Assembly: GCF_042686025.1 (NCBI RefSeq)
Contig: NZ_JBHUOZ010000003.1
Span: forward strand, 2,232,001-2,296,000
DNA length: 64,000 nucleotides
From: Terrimonas rubra
Lineage (GTDB): Bacteria; Bacteroidota; Bacteroidia; Chitinophagales; Chitinophagaceae
Direction: 5' to 3'
Part shown: piece by piece, positions 7,708 through 15,660 of the stretch
Layout of the letters: every line of letters begins with the position of its first letter
Numbering within the stretch: the first letter of the stretch is position 1
The notes under the pieces: model-generated
Told to the model about the DNA's origin: nothing
Seen by the model: the letters and a program-made list of their open reading frames with translations, nothing else
The model's database searches: none
Program-made: the position numbers and the translations under genes

Positions 7708-10086
7708 ATGATAACCAGGATCGTACAACCGGTGGTAAGCATCTTCATTTTATTATGTCTTTCGCTTACCGTTACAGCACAGGAAAAAGTCAATATACAG
7801 GGGATTATAAAAGATGAATCGGGCACACCCGTTATCAATGCTTCTGTTTCTTTAAACGGTACAACCGTTGTTTCATCAGAGGCGGGAAGGTTTGAAATAA
7901 CAGGCGTGAACACCGGCAAACAAAAACTGGTAGTATCCTCCATTGGCTATGAATCAAAAACAATTACTGTATATGTTAGCGCCAGGCCTACTGATATAGA
8001 AATTGTACTTACATCGCTAACCAGCCAGCTGCAAACCGTAGAAGTGACCGGCCGCAGAACAGAAGGTTATAAAGCCAATTATTCTTTTGCGGCTACTAAA
8101 ATAGCCATTCCTGTAGTGGAGATTCCGTCTACCGTTTCCACTATCACCCAATCGATGATAAAAGACAGGCAGGCCGTACGTTTTGACGAAGTGGCCCGCA
8201 ACACCAACGTGAGAGTAACCAATACCGGCCGTTCCATCATTATCCGTGGATTTGATAACGGTACCAAATTAATTAACGGCTTACGCACCCTGTCGCCCAA
8301 TTATCGCTTTTCTTCTATTACGCCCGTGGTAGAAAGTTTTGAAGTAGTGAAAGGTCCTTCTTCCTCCATGTTTGGAAATATGAGCCCCGGTGGTGTGGTA
8401 AATATCATTACAAAGAAACCACTGGCCGATAAAAAACAATCCCTCTCCTTTAGCGCCGGCAGTTTTAATACCCTGCGTGGTGATATGGATTTTACCGGTA
8501 AACTGACAGATGATGGTACCGTATTATACCGCCTGAACATTTTTGGACAGTTAAGCGATACCTGGCTGCAAAATATGAAAGACAATGCACTGACCGTTGC
8601 ACCTTCCATTTCTTTTTTACCCCGTGAAGGAACACGTATCAATATTGACCTGAACCATACCAGGCTTACTACGATGGAGAATGTAGGTATTTTCCCCTTC
8701 AGGAATAAACCGATTGACGAAACACCCATTCATTTTACCGTGCTGCAAGCCGGCGACAGGAATAATACCACGACCACATCCCTAAATCTTTCCCTGAGCC
8801 AGCGCATTACCAAAAATATTGCCTTCAATATGTCGTACCTGAAAGACAATTTAAGCTGGGAAGAAAGAAAGCATGATCCCAGTACCTTTTATGGCGACAG
8901 GGCTTGGGTGTCGGACAGTGCTGTTAGTGTAAGTTATGCGGAATGGGAAACCAGGATGAACTCCGATAATATAACCGGCTATTTTACTGCCGATTTTAAT
9001 ACCGGCCGCCTGAAACATAAAGCTTTACTGGGTTACGATTTTAATGTTTCGCTTTTTAACTGGGGAACTTTCCGTTACAATGACAGTGTTGGCGTGGTAA
9101 ATGTATATAACCCTGCAAAAAGTTCTACCCTTGACCGCAGCCTGTATAATTTAACCGTTACGAATTACGACAGGGCGAACCAGACAAGGGATTATGCCAA
9201 TGGCATTTATTTCCAGGACCAGATCAGTATTCTGACGCAACTTAAATTATTGCTGGGTTTACGTTACGAAAAGTATACCTACAGGCTGGCCTATAAAACA
9301 CCAACGGAGAATGAAGTATCGCAATCCGTATGGTTACCTAAGGTTGGTTTGACCTATCATTTACCCAGCGACACCTATATCTATGCTTCTTATGTAACGG
9401 GCTTTGAACCGGTATCGTCCCGGATACTGGCCGGTGGTTTTGGAAAACTGGAAGGCGAAGGAAAGTTTAAGGCCGAGAACAGTTATCAATTTGAAATAGG
9501 TGTAAAACAGGAACTGTTCAATAAAAATTTATTGGTAACCGCAGCGGTATACCAGATAAAAAAGAAAAACCTTACCCAATTGATCAATCCAACGGTGCCT
9601 AATGCTGCAGACAGGTTATACCGCCAGTTAGGGGAAGTTACGTCGGAAGGTGTGGAAGTGGAAGCAAACGGCCAGATAGGCCAATCATTTTCCCTGAGTG
9701 CCGCTTATAATTATAACCATGCCCGCATTACCAATGATATTAATGAAGCTAAAGTAGGTGAAAGACTGGGCCTGTCGCCCAAACACCAGGGTAATATATG
9801 GGCCAAATACGAGATAGTGAATAACAGTATCTGGAACGGCCTGGGTATTGGTGTTGGCGCCAGCTTTTCTTCCGAAACGCCTTTGTTGCAGGCTCCTGCC
9901 ATAGCTACCCCAGGTTATGGTGTGGCAGATGCTGCCATTATGTACCGCATTAACAAGGTTACGTTCAACCTGAATATCAATAACATTTTTGATAAAAGAT
10001 ATTATACAGGGGCTGTGCGCCAGACTGAAAGGTTTTATACCGGGGCACCCAGGAATATCATGTTCCGTGTAGGTTATACGTTATAA
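7708..10086 (+). CDS. TonB-dependent siderophore-type receptor with carboxypeptidase-regulatory domain
   Basis: Outer-membrane receptor of 792 residues. The chosen ATG opens a signal peptide (MITRIVQPVVSIFILLCLSLTVTAQ) and follows a -7 box. Domains: carboxypeptidase-regulatory-like domain about residues 28-105 (IQGIIKDESGTPVINASVSLNG); plug about 135-240 (IPVVEIPSTVSTITQSMIKDRQ, VVESFEVVKGPSSSMFGNMSPGGVVNIITKKP); barrel to the C-terminus, with the siderophore-receptor endings VTFNLNINNIFDKRYY and NIMFRVGYTL. The plug pattern fits the ferrichrome/pseudobactin receptor class. The next gene encodes a PepSY membrane protein, a common partner in iron-siderophore uptake loci, which supports a role in ferric-siderophore import. 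The exact ligand cannot be read from sequence. Confidence 0.88.
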   Translation: MITRIVQPVVSIFILLCLSLTVTAQEKVNIQGIIKDESGTPVINASVSLNGTTVVSSEAGRFEITGVNTGKQKLVVSSIGYESKTITVYVSARPTDIEIVLTSLTSQLQTVEVTGRRTEGYKANYSFAATKIAIPVVEIPSTVSTITQSMIKDRQAVRFDEVARNTNVRVTNTGRSIIIRGFDNGTKLINGLRTLSPNYRFSSITPVVESFEVVKGPSSSMFGNMSPGGVVNIITKKPLADKKQSLSFSAGSFNTLRGDMDFTGKLTDDGTVLYRLNIFGQLSDTWLQNMKDNALTVAPSISFLPREGTRINIDLNHTRLTTMENVGIFPFRNKPIDETPIHFTVLQAGDRNNTTTTSLNLSLSQRITKNIAFNMSYLKDNLSWEERKHDPSTFYGDRAWVSDSAVSVSYAEWETRMNSDNITGYFTADFNTGRLKHKALLGYDFNVSLFNWGTFRYNDSVGVVNVYNPAKSSTLDRSLYNLTVTNYDRANQTRDYANGIYFQDQISILTQLKLLLGLRYEKYTYRLAYKTPTENEVSQSVWLPKVGLTYHLPSDTYIYASYVTGFEPVSSRILAGGFGKLEGEGKFKAENSYQFEIGVKQELFNKNLLVTAAVYQIKKKNLTQLINPTVPNAADRLYRQLGEVTSEGVEVEANGQIGQSFSLSAAYNYNHARITNDINEAKVGERLGLSPKHQGNIWAKYEIVNNSIWNGLGIGVGASFSSETPLLQAPAIATPGYGVADAAIMYRINKVTFNLNINNIFDKRYYTGAVRQTERFYTGAPRNIMFRVGYTL

Positions 10087-10107
10087 ACATTTACCATTTT
10101 TCTCTAT

Positions 10108-10139
10108 CATATTCCGCACTGTAAACGGTGCGGAATATG
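10108..10139 (+). terminator. Perfect 12-bp hairpin between the receptor and PepSY genes
   Basis: CATATTCCGCAC (10108-10119) and its exact complement at 10128-10139 enclose an 8-nt loop and are followed by TTATTTATAT. The T run is imperfect, so it could be a partial terminator that lowers expression of the downstream gene, or an RNA-stabilising 3' end. Confidence 0.6.
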
Positions 10140-10172
10140 TTATTTATATCAACACTGCATCGCTAGACAAAT

Positions 10173-11342
10173 ATGAAGCTTAAAAAAATAACGGGTAAAA
10201 TTCATCTGTGGCTGGGACTGGTATCGGGACTGGTTGTACTGGTATTGGGTATTACTGGTTGCCTGCTGGTTTTTGAAGAAGAGATATGTACCCTTTTGGA
10301 TTATGGTGTTTTTAAACAGGTAAAAAAAGAAGAAGCCCCCTATGCCCCACCCTCCACCGTTTTTAGCACTGCTGATAAAGCACTGGCCGGTAAAAAAGTG
10401 GCGAGGGCTTATTATATTGTTTCGGTAAATAAACCCAGGGTAAATGCATTCTGGGCGCTGGACTCATCGCGTCAATACCACGCTGTATTACAAAACCCTT
10501 ATAGTGGACAGGTAATAGGTAACTATGCTTATAAAAGTTCTTTTTTTGCCGTTGTTACTTATTTACATACTTCACTGGGTATAGGTGAGCCGGGGACAAT
10601 AGTGATAAAATATGCCACCCTTATTTTTATTATTTTAATGATCACCGGTATTATATTATGGAAGCCGGCCAGTAAAAAAGGGTATAAACAGCGCTTTACC
10701 ATTAAGTGGAACGCATCCGGCAAGCGGTTGAATTATGACCTGCATAATGTGCTGGGTTTTTACATGAGCTGGGTGGCCATTTTTATTGCCTTAACAGGAT
10801 TGGTATGGTCATTTGAATGGATGAATAATTCTGTGCAATGGGTAGCTAACGGCGGCAAGACCATTCCCTATAAAAAAGAAAAACTACAATCGGACACCAC
10901 CGGGTTCAGCGGTAATGTATGGGTGGGCCCTGATTATAAAGTTATCGATAGTGTTTTTGCCCTGCATGTTACAAACACCGGCAGTATAAATGGCATCAGG
11001 GTATATAAACCTTTCTCGGCAAAGGATGTATTACGTTTTGAAATAGAAACAAAAAAAGGATCCAATTATTTAAGAACGGATGAATATGTTTACGATCAAT
11101 TCACCGGTAAACTATTAGGAGAACATAAGTTTGCCGATCATAGTAATGGTGAACAGATCAGGCGGATGAATTATTATATTCATGTTGGCAGCATTGGCGG
11201 TATTACCGGGAAGATACTGGCCTTTTTTGCCAGTCTTATCGCGGCCTCCCTGCCGGTAACCGGTTTTCTTATCTGGAAAGGCCGGCGTAAAAAAGGAAAA
11301 GGCAATAAAAAGACAGTATTGAGCAAGAAGCAGGATATATAA
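10173..11342 (+). CDS. PepSY-associated TM helix protein (iron-regulated membrane protein family)
   Basis: Inner-membrane protein of 389 residues with the family layout: an N-terminal helix after KITGKIHLWLGLVSGLVVLVLGITG, a periplasmic PepSY-like region, a second helix (YATLIFIILMITGIILW), a third (FYMSWVAIFIALTGLVWSF), a second periplasmic PepSY region and a final helix (ILAFFASLIAASLPVTGFLIW) with a lysine-rich tail. His residues in HLW, YLHTSLG, LHNVLG and IHVGSIGG are the conserved helix-end histidines of the family, thought to bind heme or take part in periplasmic ferric reduction. It lies 86 bp after a siderophore receptor in the same direction, so a role in using imported iron is the best inference. 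Confidence 0.87.
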   Translation: MKLKKITGKIHLWLGLVSGLVVLVLGITGCLLVFEEEICTLLDYGVFKQVKKEEAPYAPPSTVFSTADKALAGKKVARAYYIVSVNKPRVNAFWALDSSRQYHAVLQNPYSGQVIGNYAYKSSFFAVVTYLHTSLGIGEPGTIVIKYATLIFIILMITGIILWKPASKKGYKQRFTIKWNASGKRLNYDLHNVLGFYMSWVAIFIALTGLVWSFEWMNNSVQWVANGGKTIPYKKEKLQSDTTGFSGNVWVGPDYKVIDSVFALHVTNTGSINGIRVYKPFSAKDVLRFEIETKKGSNYLRTDEYVYDQFTGKLLGEHKFADHSNGEQIRRMNYYIHVGSIGGITGKILAFFASLIAASLPVTGFLIWKGRRKKGKGNKKTVLSKKQDI

Positions 11343-11374
11343 AAAAGTGGACCTTCGGGTCCACTTTTCTTTTT
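11343..11374. terminator. Intrinsic terminator with UUCG tetraloop
   Basis: Perfect 11-bp stem AAAAGTGGACC / GGTCCACTTTT closed by a C(UUCG)G tetraloop, followed by CTTTTTAT on the + strand. The symmetric A/T flanks let it serve the PepSY gene (+) and the convergent VOC gene (-). Confidence 0.9.
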
Positions 11375-11387
11375 ATATTTTTCTGTA

Positions 11388-12461
11388 TTATTTCACTTTA
11401 CTTAAAGCCATGCAACCGATCATCCAGTTGGGTAATGGCTTTTCTACCCCGCGTTTTTTCAGATCAAGGTACCAACCCAGTTTTTTAAGGATGGGTACTT
11501 TATGGGTTTCTACCAGCTCTATCAAAGCCTGGTCAGGATCTTCGAGATAGGCAAACCTGCCGGCAGCCTGGCCCATGGAGAAAGAGTCGGCACTGTCAAT
11601 GGTAAAAGGAAAGCCTGCTGCGGTGGCCTGTTTTTTTAACGTATCCATATCAATAACATCAAAACACAGGTGGATAAAACCCAGGTCGCCCCAGTACCTG
11701 TTCTCAAATATTTTTTTAGGTGTCCTGTCCAGTACCTGTACCAGTTCAATTTCCACACCACCCAGTAATTTACTGAAAGCGCCCTGTGCCGTACCTGCTT
11801 TACGCAATAGTACCCTACGGTAATTGTTTTGTGCGGACGGCGTATCCGGTGTATCAGTGAATTTGCCGTTTACATCATATACCACTTCGTTAATGCCCAG
11901 TACATCGCGGTATAGTTTTAGTGCCCTGTCAATATCCGACACCCCTACCACAGCGCCATAAATACCACCCATATGGTTACCGGCTTTAGGCGCACGGAAC
12001 CATTGATGTCCCTGCACTATATTAAAGAGGTTACCATGCGCATCGGCCAGCCAGTAATGTTTATCACCTTTGGCATTGGTTAACAGTTCCGATACGTTTA
12101 GTTTTTCAGCCTTATGAAACGCGTAAGAAGCCGCTACATCATCGCTTTTAACTTTAGCACCAAATATGCCCAGGTCGCCAAATACAGGAGTAAAATCAGC
12201 AGGCACCGGCGTACGGCTTACATATTGCCAAACTTCCATACCACCGCCCCCGGCAATATTTAAAGTAAGTAATGCATGGCGTGAATGAATGGTACCGCCT
12301 GTATATTGTGTCATTAAAGGAGCATCTGCTTTATCGTCAAATACCTGAACTTCCATACCCAGGTATTTTTTATACCATAGTTTAGATACCTGCAAGTCTT
12401 TTACACCAACGCCAATTTGCTGAACACCAGTGATACATTGTTTATGAGGGGCCTGTGACAT
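11388..12461 (-). CDS. Two-domain VOC (glyoxalase/dioxygenase superfamily) protein
   Basis: A 357-residue soluble protein with two vicinal-oxygen-chelate domains: about residues 10-150 (VQQIGVGVKDLQVSKLWYKKYLGMEVQVF) and about 165-310 (GAVVGVSDIDRALKLYRDVLGINEVVYDVNG, then LGFIHLCFDVIDMDTLKKQATAAG). Conserved His and Glu residues near the strand starts and ends (GFIHLCFDV; ALIELVE) fit a metal site. It lacks the C-terminal signature of 4-hydroxyphenylpyruvate dioxygenase, so that assignment is not made. The reaction is unknown; ring-cleaving dioxygenase, isomerase or lactoylglutathione-lyase-like activity are all possible. The complement carries TATTTTCG at 12484-12491, a one-mismatch -7 element. 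It has its own transcript, convergent with the PepSY gene. Confidence 0.8.
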   Translation of the reverse strand: MSQAPHKQCITGVQQIGVGVKDLQVSKLWYKKYLGMEVQVFDDKADAPLMTQYTGGTIHSRHALLTLNIAGGGGMEVWQYVSRTPVPADFTPVFGDLGIFGAKVKSDDVAASYAFHKAEKLNVSELLTNAKGDKHYWLADAHGNLFNIVQGHQWFRAPKAGNHMGGIYGAVVGVSDIDRALKLYRDVLGINEVVYDVNGKFTDTPDTPSAQNNYRRVLLRKAGTAQGAFSKLLGGVEIELVQVLDRTPKKIFENRYWGDLGFIHLCFDVIDMDTLKKQATAAGFPFTIDSADSFSMGQAAGRFAYLEDPDQALIELVETHKVPILKKLGWYLDLKKRGVEKPLPNWMIGCMALSKVK

Positions 12462-12502
12462 TTTATGCTTGTTTGATTTTTTGCGAAAATAGAGATTTAG
12501 AA

Positions 12503-12638
12503 GGAAAGCGGAAAGGTTAATGCTGAAAGCAGAAGGCAGAAAGCGTAAAGCGAAAAGCTTAAAGCAGAATGCTTAAGGCGGAATGCCAGCAACCTGACCT
12601 TCTACCTTATACCTTATGCCTTCTCCCTTACACCTTCT
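12503..12638. repeat. Heptanucleotide-periodic degenerate repeat, two inverted arms
   Basis: The left arm (12503-12586) is twelve consecutive 7-bp units of form NNAARGC; the C falls at 12509, 12523, 12530, 12537 and every 7 bp up to 12586, with one substitution at 12516. The right arm (12597-12638) is six 7-bp units with CC at 12598, 12605, 12612, 12619, 12626 and 12633, the complement of AGAAGGT-type units. The arms can pair imperfectly. The TAG stop of the SDR gene (complement of 12637-12639) overlaps the outer edge of the right arm. Confidence 0.85.
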
Positions 12639-13437
12639 AATGCGGTTGCATTCCTTTTTTATGGGCAATTTTAAAAAACAGTCCGGGTGCTATCCGTTTA
12701 ATAAATAACAACAGGCCCTCGGCCCTGGCAATTTTAATTAACCGTTTACCATTTTGCGCGGCTGTTAAAATTTTGCGTACACAGGTATCTACCGGTATAC
12801 CGTTCTTCTGTCCATCATCCATTACCTGGTGTGGCTTGCCATCGCCGGTTAAGGCCGACATGGAGATAGGTGTATTGACCCTGCCCGGACAGGCGATGGT
12901 AACATATAATTTTTCGGCCGGCTTTTCGGTTTGCAGGGTTTCAAAAAAACCATGCAGGGCATGTTTAGCAGCGGCATAAGCCGAACGCATGGGGAAACCC
13001 ATTAAACCCGATACACTGCTGATAACAATGATATGTCCATGTCCCCGCTGTACAAATTGCGGTAACAGGGCTTTGGTTAAAGTAATGGTGGCAAAGTAAT
13101 CCAGCTCCATAATGCGCCTGTCAACCGATATATCGGTATCAATAGTTAATGACCGCTGGCTTACACCTGCATTGTTCACCAGTACATCTATATAACCGTG
13201 TTTGGCCAACGCCTCTGTAGCCAGCTGCCCTATCTGGTCGGTTTTTGACAGGTCGAACACAATGGTATCGCAATGACTGGTGTATTGCAGGCAAAGTTGT
13301 TGTACTTCCGCCAATACATCGGCACGGCGGGCAGTAAGTACCAGTTTAGCTTTTTGTTTAGCCAGCTGTACTGCCATTTCTTTTCCTATACCCGAGCTGG
13401 CACCTGTAATGAATACCACTTTATTTTCATAATACAT
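12637..13437 (-). CDS. Short-chain dehydrogenase/reductase (classical SDR)
   Basis: A 266-residue NAD(P)-dependent oxidoreductase. Visible motifs: cofactor-binding TGASSGIG near the N-terminus (residues 11-18), NNAG around residue 90, the catalytic serine strand IIVISSVSG and the YAAAK active-site motif. This matches the DltE-like classical SDRs common in Bacteroidota. The substrate is not predictable. A basic C-terminus (LLLFIKRIAPGLFFKIAHKKGMQPH) may associate with membrane. The gene stands alone, and its TAG stop overlaps the heptanucleotide repeat, so its last residues may have been altered by repeat insertion. Confidence 0.9.
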   Translation of the reverse strand: MYYENKVVFITGASSGIGKEMAVQLAKQKAKLVLTARRADVLAEVQQLCLQYTSHCDTIVFDLSKTDQIGQLATEALAKHGYIDVLVNNAGVSQRSLTIDTDISVDRRIMELDYFATITLTKALLPQFVQRGHGHIIVISSVSGLMGFPMRSAYAAAKHALHGFFETLQTEKPAEKLYVTIACPGRVNTPISMSALTGDGKPHQVMDDGQKNGIPVDTCVRKILTAAQNGKRLIKIARAEGLLLFIKRIAPGLFFKIAHKKGMQPH

Positions 13438-13551
13438 GGGCGTGAGATTTTTCGGTTACCATAATATTTATCCTGAAATATTGCCAGTTACAATTTTTAT
13501 AGCCTGTAAACATGCAAAAATGGTTATTTTACGCAACATAATTTAAACTTT

Positions 13552-15024
13552 ATGCGTAAGTCATCCTTTGCCCGGTTCTTAATGTTGGTATGCCTGCTTT
13601 CCGGCACCGCTAATATATTATTGTCGCAGACCAGCGAGAACCTGCCCACCGATTACCTGAGTGCCGCATTTCATGCCGGCCGCCGCGCTGCAGCCCGCGA
13701 GAAAATGCCCGCTAATTCGGCCTTAGTAGTGTTTGCTTATCCCGAGCGCAATTTTTCCAACGATGTGGATTATAATTATCACCAGAACCCCGACCTCTAT
13801 TATTTTTCGGGTTATAAGGAGCCTAATTCCCTGCTGATCATTTTTAAAGAACCACAAACGGATAGTGCCGGCAATACCTATAACGAGATATTGTATGTAC
13901 AGCAAAGAAACGCACAGGCCGAACAATGGACCGGTAAACGCCTGGGTGTAGAAGGTGCAAAAGAAAAACTGGGCTTTACGCATGCTTTTAACGCCAAAGA
14001 TTTCAAGAACCTGAGCATTGATTTCAGCAAACTGGATAAAATTTTATTTAACCGCTTTTCTGATGATGTTGCGGCAAAAGGCCGTGCCGGTGATGACCTT
14101 TATGGCTTAATACAAACTTTTAAGAAGAAAGCCGATATACCTGCTGATTATACCAGCAAGCCCCGCTTTGATGTAAGAGGTTTTAATAAGTTGACAGCCG
14201 ACCTGCGTGAAATAAAAACCCCGGAAGAGATCGTATTGCTGCGTAAGGCCGTGGAAATATCATGCCGGGCACAGAACGAAGTAATGAAAGCCGCCCACCC
14301 CGGTATGAGCGAGCTGGAGATACAGGGCCTTCACGAGTACGTACACAAAAGGTATGGTGCCGAAGGCATTGGTTACGGCTCTATTATCGGCGGCGGTGAA
14401 AACGGTTGTATTTTACATTATACAGAGAATACCAAAACAAAAATTGGCAACGAGATGGTATTGATGGATGTAGGTGCTGAGTACCATGGTTATACTGCCG
14501 ATGTAACCCGTACCATACCGGCAAAAGGAAAGTTCTCCAACGAAGAGAAGTTAATTTATCAACTGGTGTATGATGCGCAGGAAGCTGCTTTTGCTACGTT
14601 AAAAGATGGCAGTAACTGGGCACAGGCCAGCAGTGCCGCCCAATCGGTAATTGTAAAAGGACTGGTTAAGTTAGGCGTAGCGCCTGATGAAAGAACCGCG
14701 GCCCGTTATTACCCGCACGGCCTGGGCCATCATATTGGCCTGGATGTGCATGATAAAGGATCATACGGTACCATTAAAGAGAATATGGTGATAACAATTG
14801 AACCGGGTATTTATATACCCCAGGGCAGCAATTGCGATAAAAAATGGTGGAGCATTGCGGTGCGTATTGAAGATGATGCATTGATCACCAAAGACGGATA
14901 TGAATTGTTATCTATCTTTTCGCCGCGCAGCATTGCCGATATTGAAAAGCTGATGAGTGAAAAATCGCCTTTGGATAATTTTAAATTACCGGCGCTGAAG
15001 TCGGCGGAGAAGAAAGGGTTTTGA
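13552..15024 (+). CDS. Secreted Xaa-Pro aminopeptidase (peptidase M24B, aminopeptidase P)
   Basis: Metallo-aminopeptidase of 490 residues that removes N-terminal residues preceding proline. A signal peptide (about residues 1-26, ending NILLSQ) indicates export. The N-terminal aminopeptidase P domain (about 30-190) is followed by the pita-bread M24 domain. The five metal ligands are all recognisable: D306 and D317 (MDVGAEYHGYTADVTRTIP), H393 (HGLGHHIGLDVHD), E417 (ITIEPGIY) and E440 (VRIEDD). The 11-residue D-D and 23-residue E-E spacings match E. coli PepP. It is monocistronic. Its TGA stop (15022-15024) is part of the first unit of a 7-bp-period repeat. Confidence 0.93.
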   Translation: MRKSSFARFLMLVCLLSGTANILLSQTSENLPTDYLSAAFHAGRRAAAREKMPANSALVVFAYPERNFSNDVDYNYHQNPDLYYFSGYKEPNSLLIIFKEPQTDSAGNTYNEILYVQQRNAQAEQWTGKRLGVEGAKEKLGFTHAFNAKDFKNLSIDFSKLDKILFNRFSDDVAAKGRAGDDLYGLIQTFKKKADIPADYTSKPRFDVRGFNKLTADLREIKTPEEIVLLRKAVEISCRAQNEVMKAAHPGMSELEIQGLHEYVHKRYGAEGIGYGSIIGGGENGCILHYTENTKTKIGNEMVLMDVGAEYHGYTADVTRTIPAKGKFSNEEKLIYQLVYDAQEAAFATLKDGSNWAQASSAAQSVIVKGLVKLGVAPDERTAARYYPHGLGHHIGLDVHDKGSYGTIKENMVITIEPGIYIPQGSNCDKKWWSIAVRIEDDALITKDGYELLSIFSPRSIADIEKLMSEKSPLDNFKLPALKSAEKKGF

Positions 15025-15064
15025 TTTAATATTTAAGATTTTCGATTTAAGATTTAGGATTTTA
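15023..15064. repeat. Heptanucleotide-periodic repeat (GATTTNN) starting in a stop codon
   Basis: Six units begin at 15023, 15030, 15037, 15044, 15051 and 15058, all of form (G/T)ATTTNN. The first G and A belong to the TGA stop of the aminopeptidase gene. Confidence 0.8.
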
Positions 15065-15178
15065 TAGAGCGATGGGCCTTGCCTGTCGCTTTTTTTGTAG
15101 TAGTTAATGTTACCTTGAAGGGTTTGGATGCAGCCTTTCGAAGCAAATTGGTTTGTGTTTATAAGCTCCCACTTTTAC

Positions 15179-15262
15179 CACAGAGTGGCACAAAGTTACA
15201 ACACGGAGTTTCACAGGGTTTTCTCCGCATACCTCTGTGAAATACCTCAGTGTTACTCAGTG
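15179..15262. repeat. CACAGAG-type inverted array with 10/13-bp spacing, copy 1
   Basis: The left arm has CACAGAG at 15179, CACAAAG at 15189, CACGGAG at 15202 and CACAGGG at 15212 (steps 10, 13, 10). The right arm has CTCTGTG at 15233, CTCAGTG at 15246 and CTCAGTG at 15256 (steps 13, 10). The same geometry recurs at 47534-47685. Confidence 0.75.
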
Positions 15263-15306
15263 GTTATTACATTTCATACTGCTTTCCTGCTGAAGCCTAG
15301 CCAATT

Positions 15307-15408
15307 GTTGAAAGGCTGCCGGATTGCAGCGGCACCCCGCACGCAGTAAAGGGGTACAGCGGAAAGCCGGGACTGCTGCCGGGCCCTGTACTGCTGCTGA
15401 CAGCCCCT
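15307..15408 (+). repeat. GC-rich dispersed repeat family 1, copy A
   Basis: It begins GTTGAAAGGCTGCCGGAT and ends CTGCTGACAGCCCC. Copies at 41508-41633 (opposite strand) and 44509-44642 share AAAGGCTGC at one end, GGACTGC/GGGCC blocks in the middle and a GCNGNCAGCCCC end. It is markedly more GC-rich than the surrounding intergenic DNA. Confidence 0.7.
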
Positions 15409-15425
15409 GATAAATAAGCAGATTT

Positions 15426-15502
15426 TAGATAGTAGTATGGAGATATTAGACAATAGTATGCAGATATTAGATAATAGTATATAGGAATTAGTATGCAGAT
15501 AT
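15426..15502. repeat. Heptanucleotide/21-bp tandem repeat (TAGTATG units)
   Basis: Eleven consecutive 7-bp units start at 15426 and each has AG at positions 2-3 (TAGATAG, TAGTATG, GAGATAT, TAGACAA and so on). A higher-order 21-bp unit is visible: 15433-15453 and 15454-15474 differ at only two or three positions. Confidence 0.85.
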
Positions 15503-15618
15503 ATCCTGCAAAGCACCGGATAAGCCTGGAAATGAGTTAATTACGAATAATTACGTATTGTTTTTTACGATAAACGATGTATTATTATACCTATATATAA
15601 AATCTGAGGGGCAAACCC

Positions 15619-15626
15619 TATCTTTG
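15619..15626 (+). promoter_or_regulatory. -7 promoter element TATCTTTG for hppA
   Basis: It matches TAnnTTTG, 34 nt before the hppA start. No TTTG at the -33 spacing is seen. The rest of 15025-15660 is made up of the four repeat elements listed here plus AT-rich DNA; no gene is apparent. Confidence 0.55.
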
Positions 15627-15660
15627 CCCTCCTTTAAAAATTTGTTAAGACAACCAACTT

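Noticed and set aside
11388..12461. 4-hydroxyphenylpyruvate dioxygenase
   Set aside because: Length and two-domain VOC layout fit, but the conserved C-terminal HPPD signature is missing.
15274..15516. An 80-codon minus-strand reading frame with a repeating ILLSNI peptide and a basic tail
   Set aside because: It is a translation of the 21-bp tandem array and the GC-rich dispersed repeat; there is no promoter, no family resemblance and no conserved context.
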